Positions 1-14,342 are shown, numbered from the stretch's first letter. The stretch is 64,000 bases of DNA from Cinclus cinclus (GCF_963662255.1 NC_085052.1:6058807-6122806), one strand, 5' to 3'. The notes: generated by a model from the letters alone, not told the origin. Numbers and translations are program-made.

Positions 1-14
1 AAACTCAAAACTTC

Positions 15-58
15 AAACTGAATTCTTGTTCTGAAGATCAAAACTGAATCTTGTTCTT
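15..58. repeat. Imperfect tandem duplication, 26-bp period
   Basis: AAACTGAATTCTTGTTCT at 15-32 recurs as AAACTGAATCTTGTTCT at 41-57 with one base deleted. It may be the end of a longer tandem array that starts left of the window. Confidence 0.6.
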
Positions 59-2631
59 GCTAATTTTGGATACTCCTGAAACAAAGCAGGAGATGTCCTA
101 CAAATTCTAAGATGTTGACCAGAAACAGAAAATTCTGCTGAACCTGTAGGCATCAGCTCCTGCCATATTCCAGTGTCCCATGGAGAACCCTCCTTCCACC
201 CACACATGGAGAGAGCTCTCAGCACCACGTGACCTTCCCTTGGCAGTGGACACTTCCCATGCCCTGGGATTTAGAAGAGTCATTTCACTGCCAGTTCCTG
301 GAAGCAAAACAGAAGGTGTCAAATGTGTAACCATCATCACTATACCCCATCTAAGTTCATCACACAGGCCAAGATTTTGTCTCTTCTTCTTTTTACCTCT
401 CTCTTTGATAACCACTCTTTCCTCACTTCTCAGTGTTTTCGGAGCCAAGAGATCCGTATAAAAATGACCTCCATTGGATTTATGCTTCTGTTTTTCAGCA
501 GGCACTTGCAAATTAGTAATTGCTTAAAGTGAGATTGTGAAATACCTAAGACAGAGGCCTCATCTGGCAAGATAAGGAGGACCTGAATTGCTACTGAGAT
601 AGGCAGCAGTTGTGTGTTAATGCATGCACCATGAACCAAAAATGTGGGGATCAGAGAGCAACTCAGGGTTGGGTTCAAAAGGTGATAAAATGGGAAGCTA
701 TCTCGAGTGTTTTGATATGACATCCAAAGGATTTACCCAGGTCAGAGCAACCTGATGGATTCACTTGAAAGTGAATCTCCTTGGAAGCTTTCCTTCATCC
801 TAGAGAAAGCACAAGGGATCAGAAAAGAAATTCTTCACAGATAGTGTGATATTCAGCTCAGGCAGTCCTGTAAGTGCAGAGGAGAGAAAAAGATGGTGCT
901 GGGCCAAGGGTTAAGAAATACTATTCTCTCCCAAGGATATCTACCATCTTTCCAGACCCTCATATAAATTCACCTGCACTGCAATTTGGAAAATGGAGCT
1001 TTTTTAGAACATGCAAGAGGACAAAAACTTCTGATATTTGTATTGTCTTCCAAAGAATTTGAATAATTAAAAGAAAAAAAGAATGTGTATTAATTTAATG
1101 ATGCAGGTTTGTCCTCTAGTATTTACTTTTTTTTTGTTTGTTTTCTTTCAATCTTTTTTAGTATGAAGTGGTTTCCAAACCTTCCTAGGACCTAAAATAC
1201 ATATTAACAACAAATCTAAGTCTCTTGGGAAACGAATGAAGTTCGAGAGATTTTTAATAATTTCTGGGGTATATGTCAGAATTTGCTTTGAAATGTTCCT
1301 TTCCCAAGATGACTAGGATACAGGGGTGATCTAATACTTCCCTGAGACATTCCTTCCATGTTGATTTGACACAAGATTTGCATGTCTTTTGGAAGCTAAT
1401 ATCAACTTCTCAACAGAAATGTTACAATTTCTATTATTGCCCCTACACCCCAATCTGCAAAGGATGCCTTTGTGAGATTTTTAGGTGAGAGAAATCTTGA
1501 TCTGGACCAAGGTTTTGGTTTTTTTCTGTTTTGCTTTAACTCCTGATTTACCTTTGAGACAACATCCAACAATATGCTAGTACACAATACAAAGACAGAT
1601 GCAATAGCTCTGCGTTACACCAGATTTTTGAAAATCCTGGTAAAGTGGGCATGGTGCCTTCCTGTGCTGTGTAGGGAATGTGGTGGCAGCACAGTAGCAA
1701 CCCCAGCCAGCTGCACCTTTCCACCCTGGAGCTTCAGACCACTACATGCCCCTGCAGCCAGTGCTGGGGCTGCTTTCTGCCTTGGACTGGGAAAAAGCCC
1801 CAGTACCAATCACTGACCAGGCACAAACTGCTCCAGTTTCTTCTGCAGTCTGGAGGAGCTCAGAAATCCCGTCCTTGCCTCTAGGATTCTGACACACCAC
1901 AGACCAAAGAGCCAACATAAAGCCACTGAGGCTTTTGCTTCAGTGGATGGACTGGGCACTTAGAGACAATTGTAAAGCAGTGCTCCCTGTGAATGTTGAT
2001 CCCACTGAAAGGCTTTCCCTGCTAATCTCAATAGCCCTAATTTCTTTAGACATTCCAGAAGGATTTTGCATCTCAGTCTAGACACACTTCATCCCTCTGT
2101 TTTGAGAGAGAAAGCCTTTTGAAACTGCCTGAGCTCCTTTGTTTTCCTGCTCTGAAGGGCTTTGGTGCCTGTGAACAAAATAGGATAGCCTAGGATGAAG
2201 ATGAAGTCTTCAAAGCTCACTGTTACCCCATATGCTATTCAAGGTGCAGGTTGTATATCTAGAGTTTATAGCCCCTTTCTGCTTCTTGTTTCTTAAAGTT
2301 CCCCATTAAAGTCAATAAATGCATGGGATCAGAGTTCTAGTTCTGCCCCAGCTTTTCTGACATATGGAGAAAGTCTCCTCATATTTTGGTTTTTTACAAA
2401 TATTCTTTTTCTTGTGCCAATTAATCATGTAATGTCTGCACAGGGTTCAGAGCTTTAGGCAGAGTCAAGACTAAAATGGCATAATCACGTCTGTTTCCGT
2501 TCCCCTCTATGAACTCTTCTACCCAAGAATCAATCTTGCAAGTTATAAATACCTTCTGCTGGGAATTTCTGAGTATTTCTGACGTCAAAGAGAGTGAGAG
2601 CTGATTATGTTTATGAGGGATTTTGAGATTC

Positions 2632-2657
2632 TTTTTTTTTTTTTTTTTTTTTTTTTT
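2632..2657. repeat. Poly-T tract (T26)
   Basis: An uninterrupted run of 26 T. It could be the complement of an old retroposon poly-A tail, but no element body is recognised on either side. Confidence 0.85.
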
Positions 2658-3890
2658 GCTCACAAGTGCTCACATATGGAAGACAAACAGTGCTTCTAAA
2701 GGCAGAGTTCAGTAAATGACTGCCCAGCCCTGGTGAGAAGTGACAGACACCGAGGCTGGTCCCATCATTGTGCCCTGGGTCATTTTTCAATAAGTAAATC
2801 AGCAGCATCTTAAAAGCAAAAGCTATGCAATGTGCTTTATTATTTTCTTACCTTTTCATACCGTCTTCCTAAAAAATGTCACAAAGTGTGACTCATCACA
2901 TCTGCATGAAGTTATGAAAAAAGTAAGCCTTGTTAACCTGCTGTTTGAAAACCAGAACACTTTTATCAGTTCATATAATTGCTAACCCCTTATTCACTGC
3001 TCAACACTGAAGGGTTCTTTGCCTCCTAAGATCCCACTAATTGCTGACAGATTTGATTTCTCTGTGACAGCAGGAGTCCTGTTTCTGGCCTTTACATCAA
3101 GTAATTGCTTTATTTTTCTCCCTCTGCTCTGAAAAACGGAATTCCCTTCTCCCCTGCTTGAACCTCTGTAATGACTTCTTTCTATGTTATTAAATCCTTG
3201 CCATTTAAATCACATTTAGAGATGTTTTGAATAACTGATTCCAATTACTAAGGCTCTTACTAAGGAGCAGCTGAAAATGCAAGTCATTACTTGCCCATAC
3301 ACAAGCAGCTACACCTTGCAGCAAAGTCTCTGGTGGACTGTATTTTATTTCTACTCAGTAAGGTGCAATTTATGCTCACAGGAGGCGGGTGTTCAACAAA
3401 TATACAGCTGCTGGAGTTCTCATAATTTGTTGCTTGTGAAAAATGGAGAACTGATTTTATATTTATTTTATAAATAGTGCTATTCCTTAAAGAAATCATC
3501 CGGTCCTTCCTGCAGTGGCTCTGGAAGCTTGCTTGGAACAACAGCGGAGATGAGCAGTTGACCGAGGAATGACCCACGTGAGGTTACTATCCCAAGATCT
3601 AATAAAAAAGCATGGCAGGGTAAAAGGAAACATGTACAGGTCGTACATTCCTTCTGTGAAGTATGACCAACCTCTGCCGTCCCCAAGGGTTTTTTTTTTT
3701 AATACAGGTCATGATTTCCTGAATGCACTAAAACTTCCCGGCAATAACAATTTAGTTCAGTTATTAATCATACTTGTAATCATTAGCGCCTTTGTAGGAA
3801 AAAAAAAATGTACCAGGAGATGATTATTTGACAAATTACTGCAGGGGCTCAGCATAATAGCTTTACTGATACAATCATCATTGAGCCATT

Positions 3891-3939
3891 AAAAAAAAAA
3901 AAAAAAGAAAGAAAAAGGAAGAAAGAAAAAGAAAAAAGA
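3891..3939. repeat. A-rich / purine simple-sequence tract
   Basis: Sixteen A followed by GAAA, GAAAAAGG and GAAAGAAAAAG units. Typical of a decayed poly-A tail or simple repeat. Confidence 0.8.
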
Positions 3940-5399
3940 CAAACTTCCAAACTGTTTATGAAAAACACTACTCTGTCAATGGAAGGGAACTGACATTTAA
4001 ATAGCTACCACACAGTTGTCTTCACAAGCACAGTCTCAGTTGTTTTCATATCCAGTTACTACCACGGCACATGTAAACAGCTAATAAGTGAAGATAATTC
4101 ATAATAACTGTGGAATTTGCTTTTGTCTCCAATTCATGAGCTTATTAGGAGCACAAGTGCTGCAAAGCAAGCTGTGGCTGAATCTGAACTGGAAGCCAGT
4201 GCTTGGTGTACTGGGAGTCTGTGTGCACCTCCCAGCTTCTGCTGGTGCAGGCTGAACTGGTGCCTTGGAATCTGTACAAGAATTAAACAATCCCTTCTGT
4301 ATTTTCATATTAACTTTCAGTTACTTCCTTCAGCCAAGCACTGATAATTAGTCCTGCTAATATACACAAGGGCAGCAGTGTACTTCTGACCAGCAGTGTA
4401 AAACCATCACCAAGTGGAATAAAACTCATGCTGATAAAAGCACAGCCTCAGCACTAAACTTGCACCAGTTCTGATCAGCACAGCCAGACTGAAATAAGGA
4501 TCCCTCCCTTCTCCAGCCCTGACAGCACAAAACAGTTTAAAATCTTAATTTTTAAAATTTGGAGATCTGTGCAACAAAATTCATCTCCCAAAATGCAATT
4601 ATTGTTTTCGTGCAGACCTACTCCTACTGATAAGTAGATACAGTCATGCCTTAGTATTTTTATTGTAGTTGTTCTGGAAAGTTATTTGGTATAGTGTAAG
4701 GTGCTTCTATAATTTAGTTGGAATAAATCTGCTTCTTCAGATTGTCTAAAAGTGTGAGCAGACCAGTATCTGTGCATCTCCTTACAGGCAATGCTGTGTT
4801 TTCATGCACACATAGATAACTATTCACTAAAGTCCAACCTCACTGTCACTGAAATAAATGAACATTTTCCCGTTGACTTCTGTAGGCAAAGATACGGATC
4901 CAGAACCCAACTGCCAATACTAATATTGCCTCAAAAATACCACTTCATGCATATAAAATTATGCTTAATGAGCAAACTAAAGTAGGTGGGTTCATTTGGT
5001 ATTCAGAGATAAGCTCCCTAAATGTGTAAATTAAAATAAAAATAAAATTTTGATGAGCATAGGGAAGTTGTTTTCTGTTCTTTTGTGCAGATATTATTCA
5101 CAACTTTCCTTTTCTATGCATAAAAATAAAAGAAGACTGAAAGTACCTGCCATTGGCTTAAAAAAGCTGCCCAATATCATGAAAATTAAGAACTCTGATG
5201 CTAATTTTTTTGCTATGAGCACAGACCAATACACCTGGCAAAGTGTATGTCGTCTGGAAGGTCTTGCCAGGGGCTAACGAAGGGACTCAACTCCACATAC
5301 CAAGCACAGGCTGAGAAAGAAAAGCTGGCTTGGTGCTAAACATCCCACTTTTCATGTGCTTTAATTAACACCATTATTGGTTTTAATTAGAAATGCTTA

Positions 5400-5770
5400 G
5401 GAGAATAATCGCCGAGTTTCGATCTGCTCTTTCTAAGGTGGCAGCAGCAGCATCTGAAGGACCCTTAGTCTTTTCCCATGTGGAAACCCAGAGTCAGCAT
5501 CTCCAGAGGGCTCCTGAGCTGCCCAAGTGGGTTCTGGCAGAAGGGTGAGATTCCCCCGGCTGCGTGCGGTGCCAAGAGGCTCAGCAGGCTGGGATCCAAG
5601 GCTGGATCCAAGGCTGGATCCAAGGCTGGAACTCAGCAGCGGTGCCCTGGTGCTGGCTCCAGGGGTGCCCAGAGCCTCAGGGCTGCCCAGAGCCCTGGGA
5701 TCCAGCACAGAGCTGGAACCAGTTAAGCAGCTGTACCTCAGGGTACCTGAAATTAGGCCCATAAGGGCAA
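5400..5770. other. GC-richer intergenic block with tandem repeats
   Basis: About 370 bases markedly richer in G and C than the flanks. It includes the 12-bp repeat at 5586-5630 and a repeated GCCCAGAGCC (5667 and 5687). Frames are open on both strands because stop codons are rare at this composition; none resembles a protein. CpG is not especially enriched, so this is not a clear promoter. Confidence 0.6.
5586..5630. repeat. 12-bp tandem repeat, three full copies
   Basis: GGATCCAAGGCT occurs three times head to tail from 5592 to 5627, flanked by partial units. Each unit carries a BamHI site. A variable-number minisatellite in the making. Confidence 0.9.
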
Positions 5771-8700
5771 GCCTCGAGAAATGTTTTAGAAAAGAGCAGC
5801 GACGTTCTCAAAAGAGCCAGGATGTCAAAATTCACTTTTGAAAATCTCCCCAGGAATCCCATCTATCTGCCTTTTTAGTCACTTTGAAGGTTGGTGATTA
5901 AATCCATACTTACAGTGTGATTCTCCCACACATGGGCAGCAATGGGAGCTTTGTCATCACCACTAATGGGGACAGGATTGTGAGGAATGAAATATGCAAG
6001 GAGTATGCGAGGGGAAAAACAGGCTTGAATATCATCAAATGAAAGAGACAGGGGAGTTTTTAATTTTTGTTCATGCTTTAATTACTCAAAATGATAGAAG
6101 CACTCTGCCATTTTTTTAACTGGTTGAATTTTAAAATGTCTGGGGTTGTTTGTTTGTTTCTTTTGGGAATGCCTTACAATAACCAAGAGATATAAATCAA
6201 CCCATGGTTTTGCTTTTCTTTTCTTCTGAAGCCACAGCTTAAACAACCAAACAGCGGGGCATCTTCTCAGCAGCCTGGATCCACCCCAGTGCTCTGGGGA
6301 GGCTGATGTGGGGCTGGCAGCACATGCTAGCTTTGCCTTGATGGAGTTCTCTCTTGACATTCTGGGTGCCCTCCTGGTTGGGGTGCCCACAGAGCCTCCT
6401 AAGGAGGCTGATTTCTCTTTGCTAAACTTTGGAGAGCTTTCCCACCTTGGTTCAAAAAAGGACAGTTACTGACAATTGAAGGACAGCCCAGATTTTGTGA
6501 TTATTCTGGGGCAAATACTTATTCTAACAACTCTGTAAGACTTAGCTAAGAAATGGATCAGGTCATACACGTAAATCTTTTTCTGCTTTCATATCTCTCT
6601 GCACCTTCCCTCTCCCCCTCCCTGTATTCCATACAAGCATCACATTTTTATCTGCTTCTCTCTCTTCTGGGGTGTGAGCCCACAGTGTCCCGAGTCCCCA
6701 GGGAAGGAAAGCCATGGAGCCATTCCCAAACCTCACCAAGGCAGCTGCCTTGGGTACCAGTGGTGGTGCAGCTGTGCTGGGTGGGAGGCTGGTGTGAGCC
6801 AGGTGGTTCAGGGACACTTACTTGGAGTTTGAGACAAAATCCTCTAGGATTCCACAGTTTTCTAGCTTCTACTGCTCACAGAGACTTTCAGCCTGGTTCT
6901 TCTCAAGGCCCCTCAAAAATGGTTTTGCTCCAACTACCAGGCACAGAAAACCAAGGAGCTGTTGGGTGGGATCACCCACATCATTCCCCAAGGACCTCTG
7001 AAGAAGAGGGCCAAAGCCATGGAACCTATCTCAGGACTCTTCATTCAATCCTTTATTTTTAAAATATTCCCTCCATCAATAAACCGTGGTGGACGGGCAA
7101 ACAACCCCCTGGCACTGCTAACTAATGACATGTGACACTGCACATCACAGAGCCCTGTGCTTTGTGCCATGGGGCAAGAGCAAATGGCCAGAGGAAGCCA
7201 AGGCAGGAGCAGGACACGGCTCCCTGGGCAGCTGAGCTCCTGGAGGAACATCCTGCTGTCATGTCTGCAGGACGTCAGCCTGCCAACTCTCTCCTTCAGT
7301 GTTTTCAGCTCTCTGTTTTGCAGAACTGCAGAATTTCTGTAGAATGCAAATAGTAGCTCCTCTGTGCCTCACAGGCATACTGTGAGGATAAATGTATTAA
7401 AGATGTGCAGAAGTCAGAGTCTACATCAGGGCAAAAAATCTTAGGGAAGATAAATACGCCTGTAGACACCAAGTAGACTCCTTCTTTGATGCTTTAATGC
7501 TTTTATGGTCAATAAAAAACCTTGAGTTTCACAAAGGCTGTCTGACAGTTCTAATATTAGCATCCTCACCACATCCTTGACGATGCCTGTTTGTATCTCT
7601 GTGTGATGCTGATGTTGTTGGTAACATTTCCATGTACGATAAACCAAACTACAAACCTGGTTTGTGCTTGACAGTGAACTGGTTTGCAAAAATGAAGCAA
7701 AACACAGTTCGATCAATTTGAAAGCGTGAGGAGGGGAAGATTACATTCATATTTCTGTGTTACATGAAAAGACGTCCAAGTTGTTTTTTTCACAGGAAGA
7801 ATAATAACTTAGTAAAGGAGTAAATGTAATTCAGCAGGAAAAGCAGTGGATATCTGCATTTCCCTTGGATTTAGTTCGACCAAGTCAAAAGTTTTTTGTG
7901 ATAAATTCAGTGAAGAGATAGACCAAGCTGCAGGGATGCTGTGCCAGTAGCTGCAGTCCCAAGGCAGCTCCTGCTGGGAGCTGCTCCCACCCCATCACAC
8001 ACAGGAGCAGGAATGCAACCTCGACCTGACAGAGGTTACATACCCTCAGCGTGGCCAAATTCATCTGTACTGGAGCAGGAGAGATTATGCCATTAATCAC
8101 CTGCACCAGGGATGAGGTTAAGTTGCATGTACAACTTCCCTTTTCACCTCTCTTGCTTGTGGAACCTTACCCACTCAATCGCAGCAGCCTCAAAGGAGGG
8201 TTTCTGTGGGTTCTTTTTTTTTTTTTTCCTCTCCTAGAACATTTGACTAAATCACATTTACAGATATTTCAAATGTTTCATTCACGTGACACCTGAGCTT
8301 TATTTACTTTTGAAATAAGTCATCTCATTAACAGAATTCATTATCCATTATTACTGTCATGTCATTCTCCTAATAAAAGGAATGACTGCAGAAACATTCA
8401 GTGGCTTAGCTGGTAGCATAGTGAGCTATTATGCAGCAAACCTGCATTCACTCTGTACATTGGTATGCCAAGGCTGGCAGAGACTAGGAGCATCAATGAG
8501 GTAATAGTCTTAATCTCTGAGGGGAGGATTATGTTGTGCTGCACTGCAAATACCTCCTACTGTTAGCAGGATAATACTTCAGATGGAGCTATAAATTGTT
8601 CAACAAATAAGGACAGGTGCTGGGAAGAGGGTGAAAAAAACCCTGCAATGTTCCACCATTATCTCCAGATAAGAGGTGGAAAAACTCTTGTTCTCACTGC

Positions 8701-11700
8701 TAAACTATTACCACTCTTTCTCCATTTAAATTACCAGCGTGGCATGGCCAGCCACTTAAAAGTGAAGTGTATTGATAGCAGTGGGTCTCTTCTTCCCAGA
8801 AATGCTATTTGCTTTTGTGACTGAACAAATGCTGGTTGTGGATATGTGTGGCACGAAGTGATCACGGGCAGGGTGCCCCAGAAACACTGCCCCACCTCCC
8901 CGTGTGAGTTCCCTTTGCCAGGCACAAGGCACATCTGAGCCTGGACAGACTGTGCTCCTCACCATTTTCCTGCTCAGAAGGGCAGTTAGGATTCATTTCT
9001 CTCCATGGCACCACAGTCTGTAGCTGTTCTCTTTACAGAACCTGTTTTATAGGCCTGATGCACTGGTTTCACCTTAACTGACCCTTAACAACAGGTCCGA
9101 GAATGAGAAAGAGATTTCTCACTTATTAGTGGCAATAAAAAAGATGGCACACTTTCCAGACCATCTTTTCCAATAGGATGTCAGTGAATATCACAAAGCT
9201 GGGCAAATAGTATTATTCCCACTTTAGAGATGATAGATATTAGATAAACACTAAAAAATATTAAAGCAGTGCTTTTGCTGGGGCAAAATGTGTCCAGTGG
9301 CCTCTGGAAATGCTGGTCTATCACAGGATAGCAGAAAAGCATTTAATGGCAACGTACTGATCACCAGCTGGGGCTAAAACATAACCAGAGGTTTGCTCAT
9401 AAGCAAATGTTGCCTTTTACAGGTAGCAGTGATTTACCACGGTCTCAGCACTCGTCTCTACTTTAATCCCACTGTTCTTTCCACTGCTAGAATTTGCACT
9501 TGATCCAAAGCCTCATTCAGCCCCACAACAAACCAGAGGTGGATTCTGAGTGGGAAGCAATGCTTTCAGTCTCCGGGATTAGTTCTAGAATCTAGCTGAG
9601 AAGCTTTCCTTTGGACCAAGGTAGCACTGATTTGCCTGGCTCACTTCTCAAGGAACAGAAGTCGATTTCTCTGCTTACCCAGCTGTAACTCAGGGACCTG
9701 GTCTTTGCCCATGCCACATCTCTTATGACACAGTGAGGACCTTTCCACTCACCATGTGAAACACTACCTTTTGGTTAGAAATGCCCAGAGAAACCTTCCC
9801 AGGCCCCTGAATCAATAATTTTTAAATGGTTTTGCTCATGGAAAATTTCAGCATTTGCAAACACTGTCCTGTTTTAGGATTCCAGCAAATGAGGGAATAT
9901 TGACCTTGCCCACCAGCTTGAAATTACTTTTAAAGTTTTATCGAAGCTCAAATTTGTTCAGCTCTGAGAAGTGGGAAGAGAGACCTCTTTTGGGCAAACT
10001 CTTAGCAACATCTGATTTAAAAGATGTTCAGATTGTGGGTCCAACTCCTTTCCCAGCCATGAACATGGAGGCATTCAGTAATTCCCTCATATTAATGGTC
10101 TTTCCTGTCTGTGGAGCCAGTACAGGCTAGTGGAGAAACAAGGACACAAAGTAGCTGATGATATAACTAAAAGATTTGTAAACAAGAATCAATGGAATTA
10201 ATGAAAATCTCTATTCACCTTTTTAATTTTTAAAGTTTGAGTTGAACTTTCTTCTGTAGGAAGAACATGTAAGGGGCTCCTCCTTTTCCTTGCAGAAGGG
10301 TTGACCTGCTGCTCACTGCCAAAGGATTTCATCCTTTCCTTGTCTGCATCTCCCTTTCCCTAAAGTATTAACTTTTTTTTTTCTGTCAGTTTTTTTCTCT
10401 CTTCCCCACAGAAATACCTGGTTTCATTTGCTAGACAGTTAACCAGTTCTCATCAGTTACAAAGACTGGGACAAAAAAACCACTGTCCCTCTCTAAACAC
10501 CTGGTCTGAATGTTTGCTTTAACACCTACTCACCCAGTCACAGCAGCCTGTCCCACCACGACTCAAACCCAAGTGTTTTATCCAAGAGGGAGCTTCAGTT
10601 GGAAGTGGTGTGACTTTGTGGCCAAGCACAGCCACTCCAGCAGGGATCTGACTCCACAATTTCCTTAGGAGCCTGGGCCTTTTTGACACAAAAGGGAACT
10701 TTTCCCAGTCAGGACTGCACCCTATTTGCATTTACACCAGATTAACCACTGCTGAAAGCGATGTAAAGGGTAGTTATGGTGCTTGTAAACCTAAAGCCAC
10801 CTTGGCAGAAGTGAAAGTGAGATTTATAAATATATCAACAGAACAGCTTGTCTCTGGTTCCCTTGCAGCCAGGTATGAGAGGTGTTCAGGGAAAAGCGTG
10901 AGACACTTAAATTCTGACAATGCATCAGAACAAAATCCCTATATCAAAATCTAAATGCACACTGCTTTACCAGCAGTGGAACCCAGTGAATCCTGGTCTT
11001 TTTTGGTTGGTTTTCAGCAGTCTTTGGAAGAGTTTTTATCTTTCTGATTTAAGATACAGTGTTACTTAAAACCCCTTAACAGTCAACCAAATGTCAAAAG
11101 ATGAAAAAAACATTTTCCATCACCCTCTGCTTTTTATAAAAGTATATCAATTTAATAACTTGGTTTAAAGAAAAACAGAATGATCATGTTAAAATACTGC
11201 CAAATTTATAAACTTTGACAGTCCCACATACTGAGATGAACAGGCAAATTTATTTAATAAGAAATAAAATACATTTTCTCCCTGCATTCACTGAAATAAT
11301 AAGACAGACACATCTGTCCCAAATTTCTTTCAAGGAACAGAATGGCTGCTACTAACTAGAAAATAGTGCCTTTCTGTTGGCTTACCTCAAGATAAATTTA
11401 CAGCTTCACTGTAACAGTATCAGAATTCAAAATGTAATAAGTTCAAGTAGAATGAGATCAAACATTTCTGTCCACATTAACTCTTTGATGTCACAGCTCA
11501 ATATCTCACAATGAAAGATGGGGATGTAAAATGCAGGAAAGTTTATGCAACTTCTCGCTGTTCTCAAAGTCGAAATATCTGCAGGGTCTGCTCCGTGGGG
11601 TTTGCGCATTCCTGTAGGAATGTGTGGTGAGCAGGGTAGAAAGCTACACTGCCACAGGAGTCACAGATTCACGTGATTTTTGGGACATGCAGATCTCATT

Positions 11701-11899
11701 GCTGGCACAGACCTCAGAGCCTCAAAGTCCAGTACCTCTTTAGAGACCCAAACCAACAACTCAGAGATTAAAAAATGTCCCAGGGCACACTTCAGTGCAA
11801 GATCTTTGTGCAGTTAGAGTGTTAACACATTTCTGAAGGATTTCAGGGAAAGGGATGGTTCTTCTGGCATCTGACCTCAGAGGAGGGACAGACCACTGG

Positions 11900-11918
11900 C
11901 CCCCCCCTCCCCCCCCCC
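11900..11918. repeat. Poly-C tract, one interruption (G-rich on the - strand)
   Basis: Nineteen bases of C interrupted by a single T at 11908. The minus strand is therefore a long G-run capable of forming a G-quadruplex or slipping in replication. Confidence 0.85.
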
Positions 11919-14342
11919 AAACAGTGCAGAAAATGGAAAACAGTAATTGCAGCCACACATAAGAAACACCGTACATTTGTCAAGACGAAGACTCATCCTC
12001 CTCTGTGATAACAGGTAGAGTTATTATGTCATGTGTCCCTAAATGTCTACAATAAGGGATTTATGCAAGGTCCCATATCAAATGGAAAACCCTCCTTTAT
12101 GAATTTCTGCTGTCCTCCCAGACCAGGCTTTTCTTCTTGATCTAAAGCCTTTGGTCCTCTCTGTTTCCTTTGTGCTTCTCAGATGGCACCAAAAGGATAC
12201 CAAGAAAAAGCAGCAAGGAACTCCTTTATTAATGAACTTAGATTTGGCAAAGCCAAGCAGGCACTTCAGCAATTTTTCAGTTTCATGTGGCATTTCCCAT
12301 ACACTTATCCAATATTCTGGGAAACTGAACTTTGAGAAAAGTGTTACCAGCAGAATGCAGGCAAGGTGTGCCAATAACAAGCTACGAAGGTGAACCTTCC
12401 TAATGAGAACCAAGAAAGGGTTTACTGGGGGTAAATGTGAGCCAGCTAAAGAGGCTGTATGTCCCCAGCAGTGCTGCCTGACAAAGTCCTTGTTTGTGGG
12501 TTGATATGACACTTCTGCAGCTGTGCCCTGGCACACATTCAGCTTGTGCTGGCCAGAGAGAGCTTTTCTGGTCTAGCCTGAAACTGTTCTGCAAACAAGG
12601 CAAGCTGTATGAGCAAAAATCACTTGATGCCAGTATAAGCTGGGCTTCCCTGAAAGCTTTTGCCAGTGTGAAGTGTTCTTAAAAACTGTAAAAATAAAAA
12701 ACAAAAAATGTCACTCCCTTGGCTGGCATTGGCTTGTGTACAGACGTTTTAAAGATATATTTGGCTCAGGTTTGCTTTTGCTGGATAAGACCGCACAATG
12801 TAATTGAAGAATGTTATGATAATAATAAATGTCACGTTTATTAACATATTTAACTGCATTAATAAATGGGAAGCTGTCAAACTGGTGTTACCCTGAGCAA
12901 AGACTACAACAACACTAAGTGGTTACTCCTTGGGACTATGTGAAAACAAGAATCCTTCTGGTGGAGCTGTAAAGTCAGTAACTAAAAATTAAGGCAATAT
13001 CTCTCTCACCTTTGTGAAGAGCAATTTTTAGATAGGGAAAGTTACTTAGCAGGGTCTAGAACAGACAATGAAAGCAGGAAAGGAGAAAGAAAGGAACTTG
13101 TACTATGACAGATCGAGGTCTCTGGATTCCCAAAGGCTATTCCTTTGCCAAAAAATGTGTTTTGCTGTCCAAGAAACAGATTGTGAACATCCTTGTCTAT
13201 CTAGTATCTAAATCTAAAGTGATTTAACCTGCCACAGTGAAATGAAACCTTCCATAAGAAAGTCCCCAGAGGAAAAATTAGTTGCCCTGAATATACCTGC
13301 CTGGGACAAAGCATACGTCCTCCAAGGGACAGACAAGTCAGACCCTGCATCTTCCCAAGAAGTCTCAATAAAAGTCCTTGAAAACTAAAATTAAAAAATA
13401 ATTACCTGAATAAGGGTCACAAAATTCATTATTTTGTAGATAGGGCTTATTAAAACAAGACAATACCAGGCAGACACGACAAGTATGACCTGCCGTAAAC
13501 CAACAAAACCACAAATGCATGCAAGAATGTACCATTTTATCTGCCTGCTTCCCAGAGCATTGTTAGTGCTGGAGAACAGGTCTGCTCAATGGCAAACAAG
13601 AGATGGCCTCACCTTCTGCATAACTGGCACATAATGGGAACTGTAAACTGGGGAGACTAAACAGCTGGGAGCCAGAATGGACTGTTTGCCCCATTGCCAG
13701 CTGAGGTTTGGAGAGGGGACGTTTTAAATATATTTTTGCACATTTTTTCCTATTCAATCAGCACTTTTTCCATAAGCCTGCTTGCAGGTTAGAAGGACTT
13801 TTTGGACCCTGACCAGGCAAAGCTCTTGACTACTTGCAAGTAAAGAGTTTGGAAGTCAACAGGATTTGAGAGCTCAAAGGAGCAAGGGAAGGCAAGGTTT
13901 GTAGGGAGAGGTAATGTATTTTATGAGGAAAACTGATATCACTGGAAAAAATGGACAAGCTGTCACAGACACAATTTTTAAGTGCAAGCCCTGTCAAATG
14001 TTTTAGTTTCTGGTGCAGATGAATTATTTGGTTTACCCCTTCTGTTGCTTTGAAACACCTCAGGGCCAGTTTCCTCCCATTTCCAGTCATTTGGCTGTGG
14101 TACCTTTTCCCACAGCCTCATCCATGAGATCTGAGCTGCTCTCTAGGTGTACTTTTATTTTTCCACAGGGCACCTGAGGCACCTCCTGAATTATATGCCT
14201 ATAATTCAAGGGGATTTAGGACACCTGATGTGTCATGTAATGCTACACAATTACATCCCAGATCCTGGCTTTCAACATCTAAAATCCAGCAAACCTAGAT
14301 GAGGTGATTTCAGGCTGAGCTTCTTTGTGGTTCCATTATGGA

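Larger units (their letters stand above)
1..5400. other. Intergenic, no gene recognised
   Basis: AT-rich single-copy-looking sequence. It holds an imperfect 26-bp tandem duplication at the very edge (15-58), a T26 run at 2632-2657, a T-run near 3690-3700, and an A/G-rich tract at 3891-3939. All open frames are short, overlap one another on both strands and resemble nothing known. Confidence 0.75.

Noticed and set aside
6553..7062. 169-codon + strand frame
   Set aside because: No family resemblance, overlapped by frames on the other strand, no promoter or splice context.
12078..12536. 152-codon minus-strand frame
   Set aside because: No recognised motif and frames on the other strand cover the same bases; read as chance.
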